Source: Toxotes chatareus (lineage: Eukaryota > Chordata > Actinopteri > Toxotidae). Taken from it: a stretch of 64,000 nucleotides of DNA. The stretch lies in assembly GCA_016801885.1 (NCBI GenBank), contig CM028898.1, positions 2,895,177 to 2,959,176 on the forward strand, read 5' to 3'. Of this stretch, positions 26,601 to 37,663 are shown piece by piece. The notes below the pieces were generated by a model. That model worked only from the letters and a program-made list of their open reading frames with translations. It was not told where the DNA came from and did not search any database. Each line of letters starts with the position of its first letter. Position 1 is the first letter of the stretch. A program made the translations under genes and the position numbers.

Positions 26601-29600
26601 CGTAGAGCAGCAGCAGCTCTGGTGCTCGGTGTGAGTCTAAATATGAGGCGTTCAGGCACACAACTGAGTGTAGGTCACCCACATACTGGAAACGCTCCAA
26701 GCCAACACACAATCACTGTAAATATGCATGTAAAACACAGAAAAAATCCACTTGAAATGTATAAATAAGCATCAGGATGTATTTACGTAAAACACAAACC
26801 CATACATGGCCCATTCAGACAGCTGAACTGATCTGTTTTTTTTCAGAGGCACGTGAGACAGACAACTGAGAAATCTTAAATGAAGCCTTAATGAAAACAG
26901 TCAAAATGGACTGAAAATCAGATAAATAGTCAAAGGTTAAGGCAGTTTTGTCAGCTGATTATCACAAGTCCTCATTATTAGAACTGGAAAAAGTACAGTG
27001 TCACACTGGACCCAAGTTTGTCATAGAACCCAAACAGAGAGTAATTAGCATTAGTGTTCCCTGAACACTTGGTGGTCTTCTTGAGCTAAATGTGTCTCTG
27101 TGTAACTTCAAAGTGGCCTTATTCCAATGTTTTGTCTCGTCCGTCTGCATTCAGGAAGCAGCAGTGTTTGTTCAAAACTGGGGGGTGTGTGAACCCTGAA
27201 GCTTCACTGTGAGGATGAGACTTCAGGACTCCTACACGCAGCCACCGGGGATAAGCTTGTAGCTGTTAATGGTCAGTGACCAACTCCAAAGCACTGCATG
27301 TTTGTTAAACCATAATGTCTCATTTTATATTCCTACACACATCAAATGCATAAGATTTGACACAGGCTACATCTAAGTAAATTAGGATCCTGCAGACCAA
27401 ACAATTATCACTTACTGTTCCTACTCTGACCAGAGAGAGATTTGGGATTTCATCTTACTTTACAGTCACAAACCTTTGGGACCTTTGGCCCCCACCGTTT
27501 AACCACACATATCATGTTCACAAACTGGAAAGAGTTACCCACAGCTGCTAATCTGTGCTCCAGTGTGGTGCTATAGCTATCCCAGTCCAGTTCTTCAGGT
27601 TCTGGCTCTGGTCCAGGATCTGTATGGTTCCCGCTGGCCTCCTCAGAGTCATCAGAGAAGGAGTGGCAACGCCGACGCTGCCTCACAGAGATCATCTTGG
27701 TGTGCAGACGTCACCTGTTCTGACAGTGCTTCTGTACAATTGCAAAGAGGCTTAAACACCTCTTGTTCTCTTCCTTCACTTGGTGTACAGCTGTTCTGGT
27801 TGTTCCACGTGGGTTTCAGCAGGAGGTTAACAGCAGTAATTCACACACTGATGGTGCTCCAGTCCGTATATTCAGATCGCAGATCCTCTCTCACCACACG
27901 TTTGCAGCTCTGCTCACCCTTTCTTTGCCTTCCTCACGCTACCTAATCCTTCAGCCTTGTTTTTCTTTCAGTCCCTTCTGTAAGCCTTTGCTTTTTTTCC
28001 CCCTTCTCTCTCTCTCTCTCGCTCTTTCTCTCCTCTCAATCAACCATTCATCTTTTCATTTCAGGGTGTGCTGGTATACGCTACTGAAATCCAAACATTC
28101 CTCTGTACGTGCTTCCATTTGGCCCACAGCCTGTTACCGCTACTACTAAACCTCCGTAGGTAGCCACTGCTCGGTCCAGTTCTTAGACAGCTCACAACGA
28201 GCACCTCTCCTGTCCTCTTTTCCCACGCTAGTCTCCTCCCCCAGAAACAGGTGGCTCTCTCCAGAGTTTCAGGGGGATCCAAAGGTGTTCCACAGGGATG
28301 GTGGTTGGTGTAGGATGTCAGGTTAGGAGAAAATCCTTTAACGTTGTGCCGTCCTGTCACAGAAATGCAGTGCTGTACTATCAAAGCCTCACCACAGACA
28401 GACAAGAAAACAAGGGCACTATTCCAGACTAAAAAATGCCTCTTCTCCTCACAGTCTACGTTATAATTGACACAAATATGTTATGCGCCCACGCCCACAC
28501 AGTCCCCCACAATGCCACGGCATTCATCTTAGTAAGAACAACGAGGCATATTGTGCTTTAGATTCGAGTCTGGATGTTTTTCTTGAATGAAGCCATCGAG
28601 GCTCACAGAGAGTAGACCAAGCATTTCCATATCTAGAGTTAACATCAGGCAGAGTTGCAAGATGGGCTGATAATTAACATAGAACGGAACTTTAATAATA
28701 CCAGGAGAAATCAGACCGTGCAGTAACAGTAAGAAAAAAACAGACTATAAAAACATGGAGAAAATAAGGGAATTTAAATTATTCATAAGTAACTGTCCCG
28801 TGAAAGTCTACACAACAAATGAAAAAATGAAAAGCTCTATATGCTAACCTTAAAAGGACTGTGATATATATATATATGTGATAAACAACCACATAAAGTA
28901 TTGAAATAAGGAGAAAACTTACAGCTATTATCTGTACAAAACTTACATTATTTAAAAATGAACGGGTCCACAGAGGGCCATACATTTATACTGTCCAGAC
29001 TGTCTCAACATGTAGATGTATACTATAAAAACTATAAACCCGCAACATGTATGCACTTTATTTTTTAATATGTTAACATATACAGAAGATTTGAGAGACC
29101 GTTTGTGGCAAAATCTGAAAAAAGCCAAGAAAGTGGACAGTGTTATATGAGCACATATAAGCTCTGAGCCAATTCCACTGAGCCGTGGAGAACATCCAGC
29201 CACCAAAACAACATGAAAACACTGGATTTCTGAGAATTCAAATTGTTTTATTTTGACAATGTGGTCTGGGTTCTTGTGTAGAGAGGCAGCACAGAGAAAT
29301 CTCTTTCTGTGACTCCCACTTAAACTGGAGAAGCCTGAGACACTGAACTCGCCCCGGCTGCCTCTCCAGACACCGCTCATGTCCAACACCAACACGCTCA
29401 TATCTGAGAAGAAGTGCTGCCAGTGAATCAGATACGCAACTAATTCAAATACGTACCAGATTTTCATCATACCAACTCTAAGGCTCGGAACCAAGACACA
29501 CTGCAAAGGAAGGCCAGTTTCCTGTTTACACTGCAGTTTTGGAGCGTTATTCATTCATTCATTCATCAAGAGATCTGAACTGCAGTTGATATTTATCACA

Positions 29601-32600
29601 GAGTCACAGGGTAACGTAAGGACATGGTTACTGTAGATGAAAGCACTGCAGGAAAGCCCTTCGCTTACACAGAAGATCTTTGACTATGTTTGGCTCCTTT
29701 GTGCCCAATTAAACCCATATTCTGAGTATCTCAGGGCTCAAAATGGTGCCTCCATGAGGTAGAAAACCTGGCATTTAATTGCCAGCTGCCTCCATACATC
29801 CTAAAGGCTAGATGAGTGATAACACCGGAGGGAAGAGGAGGCTGCGGGTTCACTTGCTGGATGCTTTTAACCTAAGATATCTATCACGGCATCTTGTAAA
29901 AAAAAACAAAACTGAGAGTCTACAAACTTACGTAGCGGCTCGGTGAAGCTGTGCTTTGTCAGACTGATACTTTGAGCTAAATGCTAGTGTCTATATTGCA
30001 ACATGCCCACAATGACAATGTTAATCTTTGAGAATGATGATGATCTCTGTCATGTTCATTATCTTTGTTTAGAGTGTTAGCATGCTAATTCATTCACTAA
30101 TTAGCACTACATGCACTACAGATGGAGCTCTTAGGAATGTCATGAGTGCTGCAAACTACATACAGTACCAATAACTACCAGGTCCGGACCAAGTTCTGAA
30201 TTCATGGCGTACTTCATTTGCCATTAATTTTTTTTTTTTTTTTTTTTAAAACAGAGTAAAAATCCATCATCAAAGCATAACACAGAGGAGAATACGAAAA
30301 CTCATATGAACCTCAGACACAGCCATCAGCTTTATATTACCCATGCAGACTACCCGACGGTCTCTACGGCAATTTGTCGGCCTTGACTTTCACCCAACGC
30401 TCACCAAGTTTATCTCTTCTCACCAATTTGTTCATACATTAATTTGCTTCCTCCCCCTTGCCTTTGAACATCAAATCAATCTTCCATTCCCTAGCCTCCC
30501 TTCACCCTCCCTTCTCTTCCCCTCTCCACCCTCATTCATCCCTGCCAGTCTTTTGTCCCACAGTTTGCCTTAAGCCCCAGAAACTTCAGAGCCAGTCCAG
30601 ACTGAAAGTTTTTCCACATGCACAACTGGGGCATCTGGACAGCTCTGCAGGAACGCTCCACATTTATTTCCCATTAACAGTAATTGAGGGGTAAACAGTG
30701 GACTTTTCTGTTTATATCCATTTGTACCAAAAATGGTTGGAACAACTGTAAAAGCAAAGAAAATCTTTTCTTTTCCCCCTTTTCTTGCAGTGGTAATCTT
30801 CAAATTCCTCACTTTGTTTTATTGTCTGTTTTTATTGGTGTTTTTGTGCTGCCCTTCTGAATATGAGTAATTAATCACAAAGAGTGGGTGGAGCTGTCAC
30901 GTCTTTTTCCCCTGGTTTACTGAGTTTCCTCTTGGTGGCACTTTTTAACAGTGCTCGAGTCATGGCTATGGATGTCAGTATCAGTCAGTCCACCTCTTTG
31001 GTTCCAGACTGAACAACTGTTGGATGGATTGCCATGAAATTTTGTATATATGTTCACAGTCCCCTGGAAATGAATCCTAATGATTCGCTTACTTACTCTG
31101 TGGCACCACCACGAGGCTGACGTTAAGTGAAAAGGTGGTTTTTGTCTGGACAATTAATAAATGAATTGCCATTAAATTTGGTAAAGATCCTCATGGCGAC
31201 CAGAGGGACGAATCTTAAAAATCCCAGTGATCACCTAACTTTTCATCTGCCTTCACCAGCAGTTCAAACATTTCACTGGTCCAGTAAAATATGTTAGCAT
31301 TTACTTGACTGATTGGCTAAAAATCTGGTCTACATTGTATCTCCTCTCTCACTTTTGTGCTCACTTTTTTTTAAGCTTTTAAAATAAATAATTCAGAAGC
31401 GTCAGATGTTGACCTTATAGGGCAGTGGTACTTTAAGGTTGATTGAGAAGCAGGAATTCAACGTATCGCTGATGACAGATGTGTGAGGTGTCCTTCCAGC
31501 CTCACCAAACGATGGGGATAATGAGGAACGGGACAAACTTCCCCCTGGAAACCTGGAAAGTTTCCTACAGGCAGCAGCAGCACTAAATAGCTCTGACAGG
31601 GGGTCACATTTCTCACTGCAGTCAAATCAGAAGGGCTCCAAGGTATGAATTATGCTGGCTGATCTGTCTCCTCCACAGATTAACTTCATTATTTATGGTT
31701 GGCTAATCTAAGCAGCGAAGAAAAGACACAGTTGAAGCCAGAGCACACCTGGTAATTTTCGATAAAAAAAAGTTATTTTTGTCTGTAAAAGGGTTATAAA
31801 AAGGGAAAGAAGGGTTATGGACCAAACACTTTACTTCTACTGAAATTAAAGGCTGTGTAAAAAAGTTCTCTGGAAGAATGTGGGAAACAGAGTTGCAGCG
31901 ATTTTAAACCTACTTTCTAGCCTGACTTGTTATATCAGTAAGGAAAAAAGCACAAGTGAAAGGTTTTCTTACAGTGACAGGATGATCATCAGCTGTAAGC
32001 CGCCTAACAAACTGACTGATACCTGCTAAAGGTCACCGTACTCAAAGGCGCACACAAAGACCATCAGTGACACGTGAATTTGTCATATCCAGACAGCAGT
32101 AAAACACAGAGACGAGAGCCGCCGTCCAACTCCTTGAGGCAGTTTACGATGTGTTCCATCGAAGTCATCTGAAGAGTCTGCTAAGGCACTCAGCACCAGT
32201 AATGACCAAATCCCACGGGCAGCCCTCGAGCGTTTTCCACAAACACTGGCAACAGCAGTGCCGCTCCACACTCTCACACTAAATCCTCTGCCTCCAGGAG
32301 AGATTCACTCTCCCGCTCTCTCACATTCGGAAAAAAGCCACAACCATTCTAACAAAATGATGTTTATCATCAATGTTATATTGTAGCTGTGAACTCTGAG
32401 AACAGACAAATAAGACTTTCATTCAATAATTCGATTTCAGTACTAAGTATTCTCTCTCATTTATGGTTAAATGGTCACATCTATATATGGTTTTACGGTT
32501 AAAAGGTAAGGCAGGTATTATTGTATATGTTTCTCTGAGCATGGAACTGCTATTGTTTACGTACAGATACTGGTTAAAGTAGCTTTAAATCCTCATCCTT

Positions 32601-33479
32601 AATAGATTAACAGTGCTGTTTTCAAAAATCTGTAGCACACTCAAACTTTGATCTTTTCAGCCAGCAAATTAAACGAGCTGTATTTATGGACTGAATCTTT
32701 TTAAACAGGAATGCAATGGGTTTGTATTTCTCACTATAAAACTTGTGGTAACACCTCCTCCCAACAGAAGGGGATGTGCCACTCACACAGTCCTCCTTGC
32801 AGTAAACTAATTAGTCATACAGTGTGCCTTAGGCCAGGAAACAGAGCGGTGTCTCACAGCACCATGACAGCAGCCTGGGTAAAAAAATAAAATTAAATAA
32901 ATAAAATTAAAAAAAGCTGTACTTGCTCTCTCAATAAAACGATCAGCTGGAAAATGGTCAACACAGCAGTAAAAACCCACAGCATTAAAACAAGCTTGAA
33001 CACAGTGACTGCCATGGTGGCTGCATCTCTCTCTCTCTCTCTCTCTCCCTCAGCTAGGGTATCATTATCCACTTAATTTCATCCACCCGGGCTTGGTATA
33101 ATGACCACGTTCAAAATTCCTTATCGAGCAGAAATTCAGGCTTAATCACAAATCATGTGAGTTCTCCAAAGTATCAAGTGAGAGAAACAAAAGAGGAAAG
33201 AGGTTTTTTTTTTTTTTTAAAGGGAAAAAATGAGAGAAGAGACAGAGAAGCAAAGAGGGAGATGCAGCAGAGCAGAGCAGAGCAGAGCAGCAGACTTACA
33301 GCTCGGTATTTAGTGGCCACCTCATTCTTTTCCTTGTTAAGCTGAGTGTTCTGCTCCTCCAGCTCCCGAACCTTGGAGAGGAGTCGGTCACTCTGCTCTA
33401 TGGCTTTCCTCAGCTCCTCTCTCTCCCTCATCCCTGCCTCCTGTGTATGAATGTGCTGCTGCAACGACAGAGACCCGAC
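5132..33479 (-). CDS. Rod-only (headless) sarcomeric myosin-II heavy chain
   Basis: Coiled-coil tail of a striated-muscle myosin II; such rods form antiparallel dimers that build thick filaments. Exons read on the minus strand: 33300-33479, 25265-25492, 23541-23645, 21867-21953, 21036-21181, 19521-19611, 13955-14011, 10054-10140, 9619-9864, 9370-9487, 9157-9284, 8822-9018, 8604-8736, 8296-8512, 7837-7973, 7445-7548, 6981-7173, 6681-6884, 6463-6588, 6191-6361, 5831-6031, 5598-5744, 5132-5284. Every junction is GT-AG and keeps frame, with no internal stop, giving about 1,151 residues from 33479. The order follows vertebrate MYH rods from early S2 to the tail, including EKQRSDLTREL, KCSSLEKTKQRLQ, the skip-glycine stretch ALKGGKKIIQKLE, and the assembly-competence region RAYKRQVEEAEEQ. 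No P-loop, actin-binding, converter or IQ sequence was found before the next gene upstream (pts, 46 kb). The paralogue is uncertain; MYH16-like or another divergent sarcomeric lineage is possible. Confidence 0.93.
12724..12753. repeat. (GT)n microsatellite
   Basis: 30 bases of pure GT within a myosin intron. Confidence 0.97.
13468..13514. repeat. Compound (TG)n(AG)n microsatellite
   Basis: A TG tract passes into an AG tract within a myosin intron. Confidence 0.97.
14012..19520 (-). other. Large myosin intron
   Basis: 5.5-kb intron between two short rod exons. A CA tract lies at 17698-17717; otherwise AT-rich sequence with no recognisable exon, RNA gene or intact mobile element. Confidence 0.65.
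20574..20645. repeat. Compound (TA)n(TG)n microsatellite
   Basis: About 41 bases of TA pass directly into about 31 bases of TG, inside a myosin intron. Confidence 0.97.
27543..27695 (-). CDS. Orphan exon-like ORF inside a myosin intron
   Basis: This minus-strand open segment begins with ATG at 27695, directly after an AG, and can end at 27543 before GTGGGT. It has 51 codons and is phase 0 at both ends. The product is acidic and polar (HSFSDDSEEASG, PEPEPEELDWDSY, TTLEHRLAA), unlike translated intron noise. It lies in the 7.8-kb intron between the first two certain myosin exons, whose facing phases are also 0, so it could be an alternative first or cassette exon. An in-frame TGA lies just upstream of the ATG. 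It could equally be an exon of an unrelated nested gene; I do not recognise the family. Confidence 0.3.
30955..31270. repeat. Dispersed teleost repeat
   Basis: Contains TGGATGGATTGCCATGAAAT and GATCACCTAACTTTTCATCT, blocks seen together in a widespread fish interspersed repeat. A related fragment in the opposite sense lies near 29945-30170. Recognised from memory; class uncertain. Confidence 0.45.
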
Positions 33480-33509
33480 CTGGAACCACACACACATTCA
33501 AAAAATTGA

Positions 33510-33692
33510 CACACACACACACACACACACGTACAGAAAGCCTGATATTTCAGCTTGGATGGCTGGTTTTATGACTGAGTCTCTCTCACTTTTGTTCACT
33601 TCTGTCTGGAGACTGAGCTGTACCCCCTCTCTCTCTCTCTCTCTCTCTCTCCTTCCTCCATCCACATCACACACACACACACACACACACAC
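33510..33692. repeat. Cluster of CA and CT microsatellites
   Basis: CA at 33510-33530, CT at 33627-33651 and CA at 33668-33692, immediately upstream (minus strand) of the first certain myosin exon. An (AGCAG)n tract lies at 33267-33290, just inside the intron on the other side of that exon. Confidence 0.9.
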
Positions 33693-35326
33693 TCTAACAC
33701 TCTGTCAAAGAGCTTTACCCTCTAAAAGACATCCACATGCATGTATGAATACACGCACATGTGCCCACACTTCCTCCCCCTCTCTCCAGACTGGCCTCCT
33801 GCTGGCCTTCTTTCACTAGAACAATATAAAACTTTCTGCCTGGGCTGCCTGGTTGCTGCTGAGCATTCTGGAATCATGAAGGAAAACTCATTTTTCTTTC
33901 TTTCTGTACTGACTTCTAAGAAATTCGTCACATGCGTCCAGGCCAAGCACAAGACAAAGGTGAACAACACTATTAAAGCTGCAACATCCGGCACTGTGCT
34001 AGAAATATAACCAATGATTAATTATATATGACATTAGTGGTAACCTTATATTTCATGCTGGTGGGGCTTTTACAGTAGTGGTAGTGCTTCTCAACAGACC
34101 ACAGTCTCCATAAATCATATGGTTAAGAAGCGGTTCAGATTAAAGCAGAGAGCATCCACTCACTGTAGTCAGTGCTTTCAATTAACTGCACCTGGTTTAA
34201 TTATATGTTTTGATGTGCACAATATGACACAATGTCTTTACACCAGCCAGGGAGACACTTATTCATTAAGTAACCTAAGGTAAAACGGCAGAACATTAGA
34301 CTCCTAATAGAACCCTAGTTATTTTCAGGTAGAGCTCACAAAGACAGTTTTTCAGTATGGTTCATTATACTGTGAACTTAATACTGGCACCAGATGACTA
34401 TGACTTGGCAAACAGGGCAAACAAATACAGCAGAGACATTTAAACAATCATTTGCAACAGTCAAAAAAGAGTCAGTGTAATTTAGTTTTCTAAAAATCAA
34501 AACCACTTAGAGCACTTCTCCTTAAACAGTTACCTCCACCACTCTGGTACCTCAAAGCCAGTTAAAACAAACACTATGAACTGCAAACACCCTCTCACCT
34601 CAGCCCGATCTCTACATGGTACAGAGGCCAAAGATCTGAGGCAGAGTTCAGCCAGAAGTGTGTAGCTGATCAGAGGCAGACAGTAAAGTGGAGATGTTGT
34701 TGGTATCTGGGTTGTACTTTATTGGAGGGGAGTACTGGTCTGAGATCTACACTCCCTATCACCAGCGCCTCACCAGTCCACAAGACCACATCGAACCAGA
34801 CTCACGCTAAACAGACGTCTGTCAAGCTCTAAGACTGATGTAAACACAGTAATGCTCTGTACACACTGTGACACGAACCAAATCTGGACTTAAAGGGTGG
34901 AATTCAACTCAATATGGGGAAAAAAAACTGCCCAGTCTCCCTGTCCATTCTTGGACATTGCTTTTTAAGTCATAAACACCCAATTCACTGCATTTTAGAC
35001 AATGAACAACCTTGACCTAAATATTCTGTCCAATGCAACTAATGCATCTTGCAGAGAGCAGTTGTCTACTGCGTGCGTTTACACTTCATGCCAGAGTCAA
35101 TCAGTCTCTTTTTTTATTATTATTATTTTCTCTCCACACCTAACAAGATTCTACAAGTAATTTTGGCTTTACTTCCAGAGCACAAAAACAAAGTGTAGCT
35201 TCCTTCTCTGGAAAAACAGATGTGTGCTGATTTTCCACAGTGAGATCTGAAGAAGAAGAAGAGGTTTAAAAGGGAAAGCTCTGTTATAGAAAGACAGGCA
35301 GAACACACACACACACACACAGAAAC

Positions 35327-35359
35327 CTGTTGCTGCTTGAGTGCCGGCATCTGTGCCAT
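35327..35359 (-). CDS. Candidate first coding exon of the rod-only myosin
   Basis: A short open segment, MAQMPALKQQQ, starts with ATG at 35359 and ends in CAG followed by GT. It finishes in phase 0, as the next exon (33479 downward, starting VGSLSLQQ) requires, so the join is in frame. The donor (GTTTCT, running into a TG repeat) is weak and the start context is moderate. An alternative start is the ATG at 33431 (MREREEL) inside the next exon, preceded by non-coding exons. This exon is inferred from phase and position only. Confidence 0.3.
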
Positions 35360-37310
35360 TGGAAAAGAGCTGTCATTAACTCAGCTCTCTGAACCCTGAC
35401 AGTGAGTTTACCTCTCAAGCCTGACAAACCATACAGTTTGTCAGCGGGGAAATTAGACAGGGAAATGTAGTATCATCTTTCTTAAGTGCGCGTCGGTAAT
35501 TGCCGTGTTGTCCAAATAAGATTTAGGACGAGTGTGTTTTAACCGCCATGCGAATCGGCCTGCTGACACACCTGAACTTCCTACGCCTACAGTCAGTTTA
35601 AACACACAATATATTTACCTGTCAGTGCGGGATTTACCGTCGCACTCAACATCATTCTGCACGCCGATGCCAGAAAAGCACAGGAAGATAAATGTGACAC
35701 ATCAATGGTTCACCTTTAGCATGATCACAGGGCTCAACCTCTTAAAGCCAGCGCTATTGTTGAGAATGCAAAAATGAAATGCTCTCTTTGTTGCCGCTCA
35801 ATCCCTCTTCGCACGATGAATACGAGTTACACTAAAGCACAGTTTTCGTGTTTTGACTTGAAGCTCAGAGATTTTTGTCTGATCGAACCTGCAGTGCAAA
35901 AACAGACACACACACTCCACGTCCCAGCAAAGCACATTTTTCCAACTGTCTGTCTGATTCACAACTCTGAGAGAACAGTTTCCTCTGAGTTTAAAATACG
36001 ACTCTTTTTTTACATTTTTGTAGACAATGCTGCAGTTTCCCAAATAACAGCCTCTTCCTCTGATTCCTGACATTCCTTGTCTGAAGGGAGGTAACTGGGA
36101 TATTAATCCCATGATCTCCATTCCTTTTTTTTTTTTATTTGAACAGCTGTTCACGATCTCAACTCCTATTCACACCTGCAGGTGGTTCTGATGCTACTGG
36201 TGCAACCTCAAGCCCCATGGAATTTAATCACCTTTTAAACTACTCAAACACATAGGAAGCCAAACTACTTTTGAACAAAGAAATTATCATTATGCTAATA
36301 TAACAGAGTATGCAAAGTCTGCAGTCTGCTTGCTTTGCACCAGTAACTTGTTTGCAGATTGTAGTTTCACTCAGCATTTCCAGAGGCAGAGCTGCTGTGG
36401 AAGATGAAATCCTCTCTCACTGGTTTAATTAAACCTCAGCGCAGAGTCAGAGAGTGGGGGATTTTCCAGAGAGTACAAATGGTGGTCAATGTACTCTCAG
36501 TGACCAGAAAAATAGAGACGCCTGCACAGTGAAACACAATCACACAGCTGGGCTTGATGCTCGCAAACTCACAAACCAACATTTGCAGCAGGCTGTTCTT
36601 CTCAAGATGGAGCAGTTTTCTGTCTCTCAGCAGTTCTGCTAACCTTCACCACCTAAAGGGAAGGACGGACAGTGATAGCAGTACTTGTTAAAACCTTTAG
36701 AAGTTGACAAGTTGTGTCCATACATACAGGCAAAGAAAGTAAGAGCTGCTTCAATTATTTAATTGGCACCTGCTACACTTTTACCTATTAGAGCTACAGT
36801 TCAAAATATGGCACACCGAAGTTCACTGACGTACCTTTGCAAAATAAATGGTTTTGTAAGATTGGTGACTTAGTCACAAGGGCTAGAAGGAGAACGGCTG
36901 TAAATGGAAAGCTCACCACTGACGCAAAGCCAGTCGGGAACATGCTACCGTTAGGAAGTAATAACAACAACAATAAAAATACTAGCTTGAAAACTGTCAC
37001 TTAGCAAGCAAGCTAGCTTGGTCACGAAATGGACCAAGCTAACAGTGTATTAAAGAGACATTCAAAGAGACGTATTTGAAGCCTTACTCATCACTATATA
37101 CAAACTTTAACTCTTCTGAAACTGTTTAGACTGTTTAGAGCAGGTAGCATCGTATGAACACTAGCAACAGAACAAGTTAGCCATGATAGCTTGACTCGAT
37201 CTTGCACCACTTGTTAGCTAAACAATAATGAATGAAAATCAAGCATCAGTGGGAAACGATAACCTGTAAACACTCAAAAAATAAAAAATAAATAAAAGGA
37301 TACACTACAC

Positions 37311-37510
37311 CGGCCGCCCGGTAAGCTCAGTTGGTAGAGTACGAGACTCAATCTCTCGGGGTCGTGGGCTTTAACGCCACTCAGGGCGGTACCGCCTCCC
37401 ACGGGTCCACCATACGTGGGAGGTGCCGTAGGACTGCGGTGCATTGTGGAGTGGGCGGCAGTCGCCCTCGCGACCTGGGCCTGGACCCAGACAAGCGGCA
37501 GATGATGACG
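37311..37510 (+). mobile_element. tRNA-derived SINE, copy 1
   Basis: The head resembles a tRNA: A-box-like TAAGCTCAGTTGG at 37322-37334, then AGACTCAATCTCTCGG and a degraded B-box region (GTCGTGGGCTTTAACGCC). A tRNA-unrelated tail follows, ending CCTGGACCCAGACAAGCGGC and AGATGATGACG. The same head-tail arrangement recurs at 57997-58172, which marks it as a SINE rather than a tRNA gene. Confidence 0.75.
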
Positions 37511-37663
37511 TGACACTACACCTGCAACACTCATACAGGCATTACCTGCGGGTAGCACAAGTGTCAGACTTGCAGAAATGATTATTTTCCATGCCTGTAG
37601 ATGGCAGATGTAGGCATGTTTGCATGTGCTGGTGCAAACACCTGCTGTTACTTTTCTTTCCTT

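Larger units (their letters stand above)
25493..33299 (-). other. Largest myosin intron (7.8 kb)
   Basis: Separates the first certain rod exon from the second. Protein sequence is continuous across it (KYRA then EQESAQ), so no constitutive exon is missing. It holds the orphan ORF at 27543-27695, dispersed teleost repeats near 29945-30170 (GAGCTAAATGCTAG-like) and 30955-31270 (TGGATGGATTGCCATGAAAT), and short CT tracts near 28000 and 33026. Confidence 0.65.

Noticed and set aside
5598..33479. The rod as a non-muscle or smooth-muscle myosin II tail
   Set aside because: The sequence follows sarcomeric MYH rods block by block (for example KGGKKIIQKLE and NELDDAEERADIAES), including intron positions.
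36454..36660. Minus-strand coiled-coil-like reading (AELLRDRKLLHLEKN) upstream of the myosin rod
   Set aside because: It has no match to myosin neck or S2 sequence, no good splice phase and an equally open frame on the other strand.
37311..37400. A tRNA gene
   Set aside because: The cloverleaf pairing is degraded and the same sequence recurs with a shared non-tRNA tail, so it is a SINE head.
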